Origin: a virus
Virus record (IMG/VR): IMGVR_UViG_3300030451_003374
Coordinates: 68,947 to 132,946 of that record
Strand: one strand, 5' to 3'
Length of the DNA: 64,000 nt
Shown: piece by piece, positions 30,262 to 38,701 of the stretch
How the letters are laid out: every line of letters begins with the position of its first letter
Position numbering within the stretch: the stretch's first letter is position 1
The notes under the pieces: model-generated
What the model saw: only the letters and a program-made list of their open reading frames with translations
The model's database searches: none
What the model was told of the DNA's origin: nothing
Program-made: the position numbers and the translations under genes

Positions 30262-32345
30262 GTTCCTAATCCTTTACCAGATTTCATGTTCTCCTTACTA
30301 CCATACCTTGCTCTAGCATTTACATAAGACTTTGTATCACTACCATAACCCATCTCTTTAGTATCTTTCTTGAGTTGTTGCTTCTCTTTATGTCTAGCAA
30401 GATACTTACCAACACCAGTAGACTTCTGACCCTTCACCTTCTTAGGTTGGTTGCTACCACTCCTCATTATCTGACCCTTATACTTTTTCTTTACAGCATC
30501 AAGAGCAGCGTCCTTTACTTTAGGACCTGTAGGTTTCTTGGTACCACCTTTATCATAACCCTTCTCTTTCTTTAGACGAGTTGCTTCAGTCTGCATCTCT
30601 TCCTTCTTGAAGTTCTTGATTGCATTGTCAATGTTACTTGCTATAGATGGTTTTTCTGTCTTAGTTTTAGTGAAAGTATTCTTAATACCTTTTACAAGAC
30701 CATCTTTTTTGATGTTCTTGATGGCATTTACTCCTGTCTTTACATTACTGATTGTATTTCTTACAGATGTACCACCAATATTAAGATCTGTTCCAGCAGT
30801 TCCAAACTTTAGTGCTACAGATGTCTCTTTGACTACTTCTTCCTTCTTCAATAGACCATCTTTGATATCTTTTGTATGAGATTTTCTAAAGTCCTTCTTA
30901 CTTTCATCCTTTCCTTTAAGACTATAAACAGAAGACTTACTCAACTTACCAGACTTCTTACCACCCTTTGCTTGGTAGGATACATTTGGTGAGTATTCTT
31001 TAAGTTCATAATGATCTCTTAGATCATCAGGCACATTGTCCTCACTACCTGATATCTTAGCAGCATACTCTCTTCTCTTGAGCATTCTTCTACCTCTAGC
31101 ACCAGCGTCTTGTGCTTTCTGTGGTTTCTTTTCTGTCTCCTTAGCCTTAGGTTTAGATGTCCTTCTAAAACTAAACTTTATCTCAGTTAGAGTCTCTTCA
31201 CTCCAATCCTTTCTAACATACTCCTTACCACCAGGTCCAATGTCAGTTACCTTAGTCTTGATAGGTCTATTGACCTTGATCTTGACCATCTTTTTCTTCT
31301 CTACAATAGTCTCTTCCTTTTTTATTTTCGCTAGATCTTTATGTAGTTCTCTATACTGTGCTTTACTATCACCAGATCTTTTATTTGACTTATCCATCCT
31401 CTTATTTTTACCCACAGTCTTATATCCACCAGTGGTATATCTTTTTTGATAGAATCCTTCAGTCATCTCACCTTCTGGTTCGTGTGATTGATTCAATTGC
31501 TGAAGAAGTTTATTCTTCTGATCGTTTGCAGATTTTATCTTATTAAGATTAGTACCAGGTGTGTTGATAGATTTCTTCATCTGGTTTCTTGCCTTCATAC
31601 CCTGAGAAAACTTCCATGCAGCAAGACCAGCAGCAGTCAATGCTGCACCTGTAGTGAATACACCTTCTTGTTGTGTTGATTCCCAATGTGATGTGTCTCC
31701 ACCTGAGTTCCTTATCTTCTGTAGGTGCTGATCCTTAGTAATATTAGGCTTCATAATAGGTCTATTCCAGACCTCTTTTGCTTTGTTGACTATCTTCTTA
31801 CCTATCTTCTTCAAGTCTAATTCATATATGTACTCGTCAGAAAACTTTACACGTCTGGACACAGGTGTAGTAGTACCTGATGGATTAGTAACTCCCTTTG
31901 TTACTCTTGCATTACCCTTCTTCTTTGAACCACTCTTGAAATCTCTATGAGTTTTGTTGAACTCTTTAGTAGACATGGTATGATACGCATCCTTATCTTC
32001 CTTTACACTCTTCTTTCTTCTATTGATTTCCTTCTCTATTCTTTTCTTCATGAAAGAGTTGGCAGGACTCTGATCCATACCACTAAACTTCTTATGAGCA
32101 GCAGCGAGTTTCTCATCACTCTGCCTCCTCATCTTAGCGTCTTCACTTACAGATTCCTTTTTCATTTTCTTTTCAGGTAGTCCTTTATGTTTAGTTGATG
32201 CAAACTTCTTTGCATCTTTCATCTTTATGCTGGCAGCAGTTCTGGCAACCTCAGGTGAGGTAGCTTTCGCTTCACCTTTCTGAGCCGCTCTAACCATCCC
32301 GAAGAATCTTTGTTGTTTTCGGGAGACTGCTTTTTCATTTAGCAT
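30258..32345 (-). CDS. large lysine-rich protein with DUF3008-like N-terminus
   Basis: 695 residues. The first 60 (KAVSRKQQRFFGMVRAAQKG, SPEVARTAASIKMKDAKKFA, STKHKGLPEKK) match DUF3008, a short bacterial/phage family. The rest is extraordinarily rich in Lys with few hydrophobic runs, e.g. KRSGDSKAQYRELHKDLAKI and KKPTGPKVKDAALDAVKKKY; two short patches (TTGAALTAAGLAAWKF and ALKFGTAGTDLNIGG) break the pattern. Starts MLNEK, with an LxE prohead-protease-like site. Possibly a DNA-binding internal head or scaffold-associated protein; unproven. Confidence 0.7.
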   Translation of the reverse strand: MLNEKAVSRKQQRFFGMVRAAQKGEAKATSPEVARTAASIKMKDAKKFASTKHKGLPEKKMKKESVSEDAKMRRQSDEKLAAAHKKFSGMDQSPANSFMKKRIEKEINRRKKSVKEDKDAYHTMSTKEFNKTHRDFKSGSKKKGNARVTKGVTNPSGTTTPVSRRVKFSDEYIYELDLKKIGKKIVNKAKEVWNRPIMKPNITKDQHLQKIRNSGGDTSHWESTQQEGVFTTGAALTAAGLAAWKFSQGMKARNQMKKSINTPGTNLNKIKSANDQKNKLLQQLNQSHEPEGEMTEGFYQKRYTTGGYKTVGKNKRMDKSNKRSGDSKAQYRELHKDLAKIKKEETIVEKKKMVKIKVNRPIKTKVTDIGPGGKEYVRKDWSEETLTEIKFSFRRTSKPKAKETEKKPQKAQDAGARGRRMLKRREYAAKISGSEDNVPDDLRDHYELKEYSPNVSYQAKGGKKSGKLSKSSVYSLKGKDESKKDFRKSHTKDIKDGLLKKEEVVKETSVALKFGTAGTDLNIGGTSVRNTISNVKTGVNAIKNIKKDGLVKGIKNTFTKTKTEKPSIASNIDNAIKNFKKEEMQTEATRLKKEKGYDKGGTKKPTGPKVKDAALDAVKKKYKGQIMRSGSNQPKKVKGQKSTGVGKYLARHKEKQQLKKDTKEMGYGSDTKSYVNARARYGSKENMKSGKGLGT

Positions 32346-33093
32346 TGAACAGCTTGAGTGCGTCAGTCTCTACTTTATCCATTAGAGATTCCTTTTCACA
32401 TTTAGGAACAACCTTTCCCTTCTTCATTTGTGTCCCTGCTCTCTTATAACCTGTCCAACACTGGGTAGTCCCCACATTCTTACTTGCTTGAGACATCTTC
32501 TCTAGTAATCTATCTCTTGCCTCAGTTTTCATCTCAGGATTGATCTCGATCTTGTTCTTTACACCAGTTGTTTTGATGTCTAACTTCTCACCTTTAGTTG
32601 CTTCTTCAACTGAACTAGGTGTTCCATCTGCTTCATCTTCATGCTCAATGACATTACCATCTTCATCCTTTTGATGATGCTCAACTATTTCTAACCCTAG
32701 GTCTGCTCTCCAGTCTTCCTTCTTCAACTTCGCTCTCTTTGCCTTAGTCTTAGCAATGACTCTATCTCTTGCTTCAGATGCTGCCTTGTTAGGACCATCA
32801 TATGCCATAGCACCTTTAGCAGTTCTTGGTGGCTTCTTCTTTTCTTCCTGCTTCTGACCAATCCTTACTTTACCATCTCCTTTGTATATACCATATGCTG
32901 TACCTTCTGAACGAGTGTCCTGACCATCTGGTGTACCACCTTTCTTCTTCTGTATAGCATTATGAACTACACCAGCATGTTCTTTAGAACCACTTTCAAC
33001 CTTACCATCACCATCATAATCTTTCTTTGCTTTCTTCTCATGCAAATAAGGTGATCTTAGATCATCGTATACTTGTGTAAAGGGATTACTCAT
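32335..33093 (-). CDS. basic protein of the late cassette, unknown
   Basis: 252 residues from the ATG at 33093 (MSNPFTQVYDDLRSPYLHEK), chosen because a late promoter box ends 23 nt upstream. It is Lys/Asp-rich with KKDYDGDGKVESGSKEHAGV (an EF-hand-like D-x-D-G-D-G loop), GEKLDIKTTGVKNKIEINPE and a C-terminal STQ-like CWTGYKRAGTQMKKG. YLHEK gives an (L)xE site near the N-terminus. Probably a virion or head-core protein; no proven family. Confidence 0.65.
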   Translation of the reverse strand: MSNPFTQVYDDLRSPYLHEKKAKKDYDGDGKVESGSKEHAGVVHNAIQKKKGGTPDGQDTRSEGTAYGIYKGDGKVRIGQKQEEKKKPPRTAKGAMAYDGPNKAASEARDRVIAKTKAKRAKLKKEDWRADLGLEIVEHHQKDEDGNVIEHEDEADGTPSSVEEATKGEKLDIKTTGVKNKIEINPEMKTEARDRLLEKMSQASKNVGTTQCWTGYKRAGTQMKKGKVVPKCEKESLMDKVETDALKLFNAK

Positions 33094-33116
33094 TTCTTTC
33101 CTAAGTCTTATCGTAT

Positions 33117-33124
33117 TATTTATC
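33117..33124 (-). promoter_or_regulatory. candidate late promoter GATAAATA
   Basis: Minus-strand GATAAATA followed after 23 nt by the ATG at 33093. It overlaps the stop codon of the preceding gene. It would drive the 33093-29950 group of basic proteins. Confidence 0.62.
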
Positions 33125-34022
33125 AAAAATCAAGTGGCAGGAATAGTTTGTCTACTTCTTTTGCCTCTGATATCCATGCTCTAAAGATTTCTTTATTCTC
33201 ATCAACACAAATTAGATGGTTAGCACCACGTCTAAAGATCTGTCCTACTCTACTGTGTGACTCAATCATAGCACCGTTTTTGAATATATCTCCTGCCAAA
33301 TATTGCTCTCTTATAGTACGTTCATCTACAGGTATGACGTTCATCATAATATAATTGTAGAGTTGACCGTTTGCTTTCAATGCTAGCTCTGAGATTTCTT
33401 TTGCTCTGGACTGTCGTACAACGATATTAATTGCGTCAAATCCATTTTCATAGAGGGATTGTAAGACGTCGTAGATTGTTTCTGCGTTTGCATCGTCAAC
33501 GATGGACTCGCTAATCTTAGGATATGCATTCTTTAGTTCCTCAATTTCAGTGTCTCTACTTGGAAATATGTAGAAGTATTCTCCACCTGATACTTCCTCT
33601 ACTGTAGCAAGTATGTTATCGGTGACATCATCTTTGTCAAATTTATCAAACGCAATCGTAAGTGGGTTCTCTCTACTGACATTCTGTAGTGCTGCCTTTG
33701 CCTGTCCATTGGCAGAGTTTGGATTAGGTTGTGCTGTTTGTACTGACCTTGCTGCAACTTTACTTGCAAGTGAAGGTCCGTCATCACCAGAACCACGTTT
33801 AGCAACTGTTGCTGCTGCACTTGATCCAGCAGTACCCATCTCATCATCACCACTGCCTTGACCACTGAACATCTTAAGTTCACCCTTGACAGTCTTTGCC
33901 TTCAGGTTTCCTTGTCTGTCATACCAGTCTCCATGACCGTCACCAACGAGACCTAAACGCTTCGCTTCTTGCGATGCTTTAGTGGTTCTTGCTTCAGTTA
34001 TGAATTGTGTGAACTGTTTCAC
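33123..34022 (-). CDS. protein with capsid-targeting-like N-terminus, unknown
   Basis: 299 residues opening MKQFTQFITEARTTKASQEA. The MKxFxxFITEA start closely matches the T4 capsid-targeting sequence (MKTYQEFIAEA). After an Ala/Gly/Ser linker (TAGSSAAATVAKRGSGDDGP) comes a folded domain (VSGGEYFYIFPSRDTEIEEL, AINIVVRQSRAKEISELALK, SHSRVGQIFRRGANHLICVD). Candidate protein packed in the head core and processed; the folded domain is unrecognised, so an ejected effector is possible. Confidence 0.65.
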   Translation of the reverse strand: MKQFTQFITEARTTKASQEAKRLGLVGDGHGDWYDRQGNLKAKTVKGELKMFSGQGSGDDEMGTAGSSAAATVAKRGSGDDGPSLASKVAARSVQTAQPNPNSANGQAKAALQNVSRENPLTIAFDKFDKDDVTDNILATVEEVSGGEYFYIFPSRDTEIEELKNAYPKISESIVDDANAETIYDVLQSLYENGFDAINIVVRQSRAKEISELALKANGQLYNYIMMNVIPVDERTIREQYLAGDIFKNGAMIESHSRVGQIFRRGANHLICVDENKEIFRAWISEAKEVDKLFLPLDF

Positions 34023-34240
34023 TTCAATTTTTCGTAGATTGATTTCTTGTTGGATTCAATATAATGGAGTCCAACATATTGCATTTGCTTATATTTATCT
34101 ATGGCTCCAGTTATAGCATAGAAAAAGCGTTGGAAGTCTTCAACTTCTTTAACCATGATCTGTTTTCGACGAGTCTTCTGTATCTTGTAGACCTCGATCA
34201 CCTCATCAATCAATTGATTCAATTCGGACGACTGCTTCAT
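34019..34240 (-). CDS. small helical protein, unknown
   Basis: 73 residues, charged and helical: LNQLIDEVIEVYKIQKTRRK, EDFQRFFYAITGAIDKYKQM. ATGA overlap with the downstream gene, and 35 bases shared with the upstream one. An in-frame GATAAATA (34092-34099) is here explained by Asp-Lys-Tyr codons. Unknown function. Confidence 0.6.
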   Translation of the reverse strand: MKQSSELNQLIDEVIEVYKIQKTRRKQIMVKEVEDFQRFFYAITGAIDKYKQMQYVGLHYIESNKKSIYEKLK

Positions 34241-35027
34241 TTAATTTAATACCCTCCTTAGTTAGTCCTCGACCTTTGGGTCGAATATCCACATAGGTCT
34301 TTGATGTGACCTCTCTTACAAGTGTAGCATCTATTCTACGTAGATACTTATCAGTCAATATAAAGTTAGCAGTCTTGTCATTATTGACGCCAAAAGCAAT
34401 TCTACCTGTCAATGCTTCCCTGACTAACTCCTCCTTGAATGATTGAAATACTTTTGATCCTTCTGGCATTTTTCTTGACCCTAGTATATCTTGCAGTGTC
34501 TCATTTATACCACCCTCCTTCTTTGCTTCTCTCATAAGTCTATCCATTATAGGTTTCTCTTGTCTTTTAGGTCCGTCAAATACTTCTGATAGTTCTGTTA
34601 GCACTGAGGCAACTTTCTTTACTTGCAACCCACCAAGACCCCCACTAAAAGATACTTTTGTTAGTACGTCATTCAATACCTTTACAGAACTCTCTATACC
34701 AGCAGAAGATAATTGGAATCTACCTCCATATTTTAGAGAGCATCTATGTTTGACACCATTCTTTCTGAATATGATATCTGTTTTTGGTTCAGGTCTTTGT
34801 CCACCCATCAATATAAAAGAGTCATAGAATACGTCATTACCTCTAATAGTATTTCTACTGCCACCTATACTATCCACCATTCTATCTGCTGCATTTTGTA
34901 TAGCAGCTTCTATAGGTTTACCATTGAAGAATGCCAGCATGGCTTGCTTAGTAAGACTAGGATTTTTTATCCTACTATAAGCAGATTTCATTACTGCAAA
35001 TTCAAATTGTTTACCTCTGTCTATCAT
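34206..35027 (-). CDS. conserved unknown protein, possible PD-(D/E)XK fold
   Basis: 273 residues, MIDRGKQFEFAVMKSAYSRI..., with PEPKTDIIFRKNGVKHRCSL followed by KYGGRFQLSSAGIES. An N-terminal Glu helix, a 'D-I-I-F' strand and a 'C-S-L-K' strand would fit the E...D...xLK pattern of PD-(D/E)XK nucleases, as in several phage restriction-like proteins. The assignment is weak. TAATG overlap with the pyrophosphatase-like gene downstream. Confidence 0.5.
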   Translation of the reverse strand: MIDRGKQFEFAVMKSAYSRIKNPSLTKQAMLAFFNGKPIEAAIQNAADRMVDSIGGSRNTIRGNDVFYDSFILMGGQRPEPKTDIIFRKNGVKHRCSLKYGGRFQLSSAGIESSVKVLNDVLTKVSFSGGLGGLQVKKVASVLTELSEVFDGPKRQEKPIMDRLMREAKKEGGINETLQDILGSRKMPEGSKVFQSFKEELVREALTGRIAFGVNNDKTANFILTDKYLRRIDATLVREVTSKTYVDIRPKGRGLTKEGIKLNEAVVRIESID

Positions 35028-36229
35028 TAGTACATGTTTTTTCTTTCATCTCTAGAGAACCCCTTTACTTCTGGAGTATTTGCTCCAAAGGTTTTCTTTA
35101 TCACTCTTATATATTCGTCATTCAATTCAAGTCCAGTGACCTGATCTTCAAAATTGAATCCTCCTTGTACCCTACGCCTATTAGATGATGGGGTCTTTAG
35201 TTTATGATCTCTATAAAACTTATCACCATTCTGCTCGTATATAAACTGTTTCAATGGCATCTTATACTCAGGTATTTCTTGCCAACTGTTTATATAGTCC
35301 TGATTTGTGACCGCCCACCTCTGAAAGTTAGGTGTATCAAAGAAGTGAAACGCATTATTGAGTGGTGGATAAGGTGCTATATTATATTGTTCATGACATC
35401 TGACCTGACAGTACTGATACTTGATCATGAAACACCATGCCCAAGTCCATTGCTTTAGACTAACATCTTTCTTGTTCAGAACACACATCAATGACTGATG
35501 GCATATTTCTGCCACCCAATCAGGAATTACCTTATTGAAATGACCATTTCTAACTTCTTGTGGGTATAAAAATACTCTTGCTGAACCCATTATATTGTCT
35601 CCTATCTCACCTGTGACAAATAAATTGTTAGTATCTTTTACGTATGGAATCAGAGGAGTTCTAAGAGCAAATCTTTCGTTGACGTATCCATGATTGATAG
35701 CAGTTATGTTACTATACTTACCTGTCTCTAGATCATTCCACCCTGTTGTACACTCTTTCTTTGCTGAGACATCGTAGTGTACATTGATTGGTATATTTGT
35801 TCTAGCAAAAGCATATAGAGCAGTGGTGCTATCAATACCACCTGACCATAATAAGTTTATCTTTCTTCCATTAGAATTATCATTGATAACGTTGACAGCA
35901 TCCTCACACACATTATCAAATGACATATCAGTGTGAAGGTTGGTAGGTAGTGGTGATATTATTTTGTATGGGTGTTTGGGTACAATTTTACCTCTCCTAC
36001 ATACACATCTAGTCCTAAAATATCTGTTGAGTGCGTTCTCTTTGTTAGTAAAATTACCTTTATAATACCATCCCTTCCCCTCCTTGTTTTTCAGACCCCT
36101 AGGCATATATTCAGTGCTCCATTTATAATCATAAGGAGGTTCAAGACTACCATCTTCAGACCATGAATGATTGTTACGGTCTGGATGCATAGACTCTAAT
36201 ATATTTTCATCTAGTTCTTGATATCCCAC
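35027..36229 (-). CDS. ATP-pyrophosphatase / asparagine-synthase-like protein (copy B)
   Basis: 400 residues; start codon GTG at 36229 forming TAGTG with the upstream copy. It has INLLWSGGIDSTTALYAF (SGGIDS at 129-134, the N-type ATP pyrophosphatase P-loop) and LFVTGEIGDNIMGSARVF, similar to the SGxGGDExxGGY loop of asparagine synthetase. No N-terminal glutaminase Cys2, so no glutamine amidotransferase. A CVCRRG pair occurs near residue 75. It would adenylate a carboxylate or carbonyl for amide, thio or lactam formation; substrate unknown. Confidence 0.7.
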   Translation of the reverse strand: MGYQELDENILESMHPDRNNHSWSEDGSLEPPYDYKWSTEYMPRGLKNKEGKGWYYKGNFTNKENALNRYFRTRCVCRRGKIVPKHPYKIISPLPTNLHTDMSFDNVCEDAVNVINDNSNGRKINLLWSGGIDSTTALYAFARTNIPINVHYDVSAKKECTTGWNDLETGKYSNITAINHGYVNERFALRTPLIPYVKDTNNLFVTGEIGDNIMGSARVFLYPQEVRNGHFNKVIPDWVAEICHQSLMCVLNKKDVSLKQWTWAWCFMIKYQYCQVRCHEQYNIAPYPPLNNAFHFFDTPNFQRWAVTNQDYINSWQEIPEYKMPLKQFIYEQNGDKFYRDHKLKTPSSNRRRVQGGFNFEDQVTGLELNDEYIRVIKKTFGANTPEVKGFSRDERKNMY

Positions 36230-37299
36230 TACATATTACCCCCAAAGACAGACTTCTGAAGTGCAAACCACTCCTCATTGTCATGCAAACCATCAAGATC
36301 ATTGTTATATAATCTCTTTCTATTAGATGATGGAAACTTTAGTTTGTTATCTCTATAATATTCATCACCATTCTGTTCATATATCCACTGTTTGAGTGGC
36401 ATCTTATACTCCTTTGGTTTCTGCCAAGAACTGTTCTCATCTTGATTAGTATGTCCATATCTATTCCAGTTAGGTGTATCAAAGAAGTGGAAGCAATTAT
36501 TATATGGAGCAAACGGTGCTACAGCACCATAGTATCTGATGCTACGGACTGCTGCTGTTTGATATTTGAACATATAACTTCCTGCCCACATCCATTGCTT
36601 TAGACTAGCACCTTCTTTGTTCAAGGCATAGTGCATAGTGTCATAAGTCAGTTCATCTATCCTCTCAGGTATACTCTCCCTGTAATCTCTGTCCCATTTG
36701 TCTGGTGGAAAAGCAAATATCTTACCTGTACCAAATATTTGATCACCAATCTCACCTGTTACAAATATATTGTCCTCGTTTATGTAAGGTTCTACTCCCT
36801 TCCTTACACTCATCCCTGCTTCATAGGGTGCACAGTCTTGAGTATTGTCATGGTGGTGCATGATAACATTCATATTGACATACTCACCTAGTTTACTGAA
36901 TATGAATGGTGCTTCCTTCTCTACCTGAGGGTCACAGTGTACATTTATGGTAAGACCTGTGTTGTGTAAGGCATAGAATACAGTAGTACTATCAATACCA
37001 CCAGACCACAAGAGATTTATCGTTCTACCGTCAGCATATTGGACACATAGATCTGCTGCATCTCTACAGCAATCATCTATAGTCATATCAGTGTGAAAAT
37101 TATTGTCTACGAAATCTGGTAGTGGTGATATAACTGTGTAATTTCTTTTTGTTGGTAATAATCCTGCTCTACATATACATCTCATGCCCATCCATCTGTT
37201 CAATTCATTCTCTTCTTTCAGAAAGAACATTTGATACCTAGGAGTATCAAAATACTTTGCACTAGAGAGATATTGAGATGGCCACTCAAGAAATTGCAT
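36229..37299 (-). CDS. ATP-pyrophosphatase / asparagine-synthase-like protein (copy A)
   Basis: 356 residues. INLLWSGGIDSTTVFYAL (SGGIDS 99-104), CICRAGLLP near 41, IFVTGEIGDQIFGTGKIF, and a C-terminal LKQWIYEQNGDEYYRDNKLK also found in copy B. The ATG at 37299 is preferred over a TTG at 37332, which would fall in the terminator's T-run. The two copies are full-length tandem paralogues with distinct middles, suggesting a long-standing duplication. No nearby gene reveals the substrate. Confidence 0.7.
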   Translation of the reverse strand: MQFLEWPSQYLSSAKYFDTPRYQMFFLKEENELNRWMGMRCICRAGLLPTKRNYTVISPLPDFVDNNFHTDMTIDDCCRDAADLCVQYADGRTINLLWSGGIDSTTVFYALHNTGLTINVHCDPQVEKEAPFIFSKLGEYVNMNVIMHHHDNTQDCAPYEAGMSVRKGVEPYINEDNIFVTGEIGDQIFGTGKIFAFPPDKWDRDYRESIPERIDELTYDTMHYALNKEGASLKQWMWAGSYMFKYQTAAVRSIRYYGAVAPFAPYNNCFHFFDTPNWNRYGHTNQDENSSWQKPKEYKMPLKQWIYEQNGDEYYRDNKLKFPSSNRKRLYNNDLDGLHDNEEWFALQKSVFGGNM

Positions 37300-37330
37300 T
37301 ATAAAAGGATCCCATGTAGTATATAGACAC

Positions 37331-37355
37331 AAAAAAAGGGAGTCCGAAGACTCCC
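37331..37355 (-). terminator. rho-independent terminator
   Basis: On the minus strand GGGAGTC-TTCG-GACTCCC is followed by seven T. The UUCG tetraloop is exceptionally stable. It lies 24 nt after the stop of the TRAP-like binding protein gene and would separate it from the twin pyrophosphatase genes. A second short repeat TTCCA...TGGAA lies at 37361-37377. Confidence 0.92.
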
Positions 37356-37378
37356 CATAATTCCATGCACTGTGGAAT

Positions 37379-38338
37379 TTACTTTGTTTCTTTTATAGAA
37401 TCCACAAGTCCCTCTGGGAACATGTGTGCATACTTGTCATAGATGTATGCTGTCTTTTCTTTGAATCTAGACTTCTCTTCGTCGCTCATAGTGACAACGT
37501 TGATGTTCTCATCGGCACATGCAGACTTGACTAAGTCAATGTCTTCCACAGACCAAACTCTTTCTGCTCTAGCAGCATCGAATGATGCGTCTTGGATCTT
37601 ATCTTGAAGATCTTTGTCTAAAGAGTTCCAGAACCCTTCACTTACAATGATTGATGTAAGGAATAGACTGTGTGATGTGTCGTTGATTGTATTCATACAC
37701 TCATTCTGCTTCAATCCAAAGAAGCGAGGGTATGTTGACTCTCCACCAACGATAATTCCAGACTGAACTCCTTCGTTGATCTGCTCTAATTCGATTGGAA
37801 CTGTCTTAGCACCAACGCATTCTAGAGTTTCGATAGCGATAGGAGATTTGTTACAACGTAACTCAAGTCCTTCAAAGTCTTCGATCTTATGTATTTCTGC
37901 GTTTGCAGGGATGTTTCTGTATCCGCCTGAGTATGTGAACGCTAAACCTTTTACTCCGCCCTTTTCACCTTTAGCAGGATCTGCTAAACCATCAAGTAGT
38001 GACTTACCAATAGGACCTTCAAAGACATGACTTGCGTGATCATGATCACGGAACAAGAATGGCATATCTAATGCCCAGAAATCTTTGTTGTGCTTACGAC
38101 CTAATGTTGAGGTATACATCTGGGAGACCTCAATCTTCCCTTCTGCCATTAGTTCGAGTAAGTCGTGCTTAGTAATTGACTCACCGTTATTATACTTCTC
38201 AGCGTACTCAGAGAGTGTGAGAATTTCGATGTTTAAAGCACCTGGTGCGATTGCTTCCATAGATGCCTTGAACTTTCTCGCAGCTCTTAGAAACAATTCA
38301 ATTGGTTCGTGTGCTAGAACCCATCTAATTGTTTTCAT
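37379..38338 (-). CDS. TRAP-type solute-binding protein (DctP-like) lacking signal peptide
   Basis: 319 residues of the DctP (TRAP P-subunit) fold: EIEILTLSEY, EGKIEVSQMYTSTLG, WALDMPFLFRDHDHASHVFE, GVKGLAFTYSGGYRNI, HKIEDFEGLELRCNKSPIA and TVPIELEQINEGVQSGI with the usual substrate Arg in LRCNKSP. TRAP binding proteins are periplasmic, yet this one starts MKTIRWVLAHEPIELFLRAA without hydrophobic core. Late promoter-like box upstream and a terminator downstream make it a separate late unit; could be a virion or cytoplasmic ligand-binding protein. Confidence 0.85.
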   Translation of the reverse strand: MKTIRWVLAHEPIELFLRAARKFKASMEAIAPGALNIEILTLSEYAEKYNNGESITKHDLLELMAEGKIEVSQMYTSTLGRKHNKDFWALDMPFLFRDHDHASHVFEGPIGKSLLDGLADPAKGEKGGVKGLAFTYSGGYRNIPANAEIHKIEDFEGLELRCNKSPIAIETLECVGAKTVPIELEQINEGVQSGIIVGGESTYPRFFGLKQNECMNTINDTSHSLFLTSIIVSEGFWNSLDKDLQDKIQDASFDAARAERVWSVEDIDLVKSACADENINVVTMSDEEKSRFKEKTAYIYDKYAHMFPEGLVDSIKETK

Positions 38339-38370
38339 AAATTACCCCTTAGGAATAGTTTTACTAATAG

Positions 38371-38378
38371 TATTTATT
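38371..38378 (-). promoter_or_regulatory. candidate late promoter AATAAATA
   Basis: Minus-strand AATAAATA, 32 nt before the ATG of the DctP-like gene. An AAGGGG Shine-Dalgarno-like run lies between (38345-38350). Confidence 0.58.
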
Positions 38379-38631
38379 AGATGTAAACTTTCTCTGTAGC
38401 AGAAGTTGTTCTACGCTGCCAGTCGTTTCTGTTCCAGAGACGCTCATGTAGAATATAAAGTGTGGAGTTTATGACAAGTGCCATAAGTCCGATTGTAAGA
38501 CCTTTCCAAGGATCACCCGAAACGATCCAACCGATTACACTGTTAGTAACCATCATCCAGCTACGCCATGTAACTGCTTTAGTAATGGTGCGAGGAAAAC
38601 GCTCGAACCACTTAGGATTAACAAAAGACAT
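38377..38631 (-). CDS. DUF2061 small membrane protein
   Basis: 84 residues: RTITKAVTWRSWMMVTNSVI, GDPWKGLTIGLMALVINSTL, YILHERLWNR. The 'KaxTWR...GD...lYylHErlWn' pattern is that of DUF2061 (two-transmembrane proteins common in bacteria). Function unknown. A TATAAT-like hexamer (minus strand, 38643-38648) lies just upstream of its start without a good -35, so it could have its own early promoter. Confidence 0.75.
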   Translation of the reverse strand: MSFVNPKWFERFPRTITKAVTWRSWMMVTNSVIGWIVSGDPWKGLTIGLMALVINSTLYILHERLWNRNDWQRRTTSATEKVYI

Positions 38632-38701
38632 AATGTTTTTTGATTATAAAGTTGTTGAACGACGATCTTTTTTGAGACAGGCAGCATCACTCCTCGTACG
38701 T

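Noticed and set aside
34092-34099. Extra GATAAATA octamer on the minus strand
   Set aside because: It is inside a coding region and encodes Asp-Lys-Tyr; the next start codon is about 70 nt away, outside the distance seen for the other boxes.
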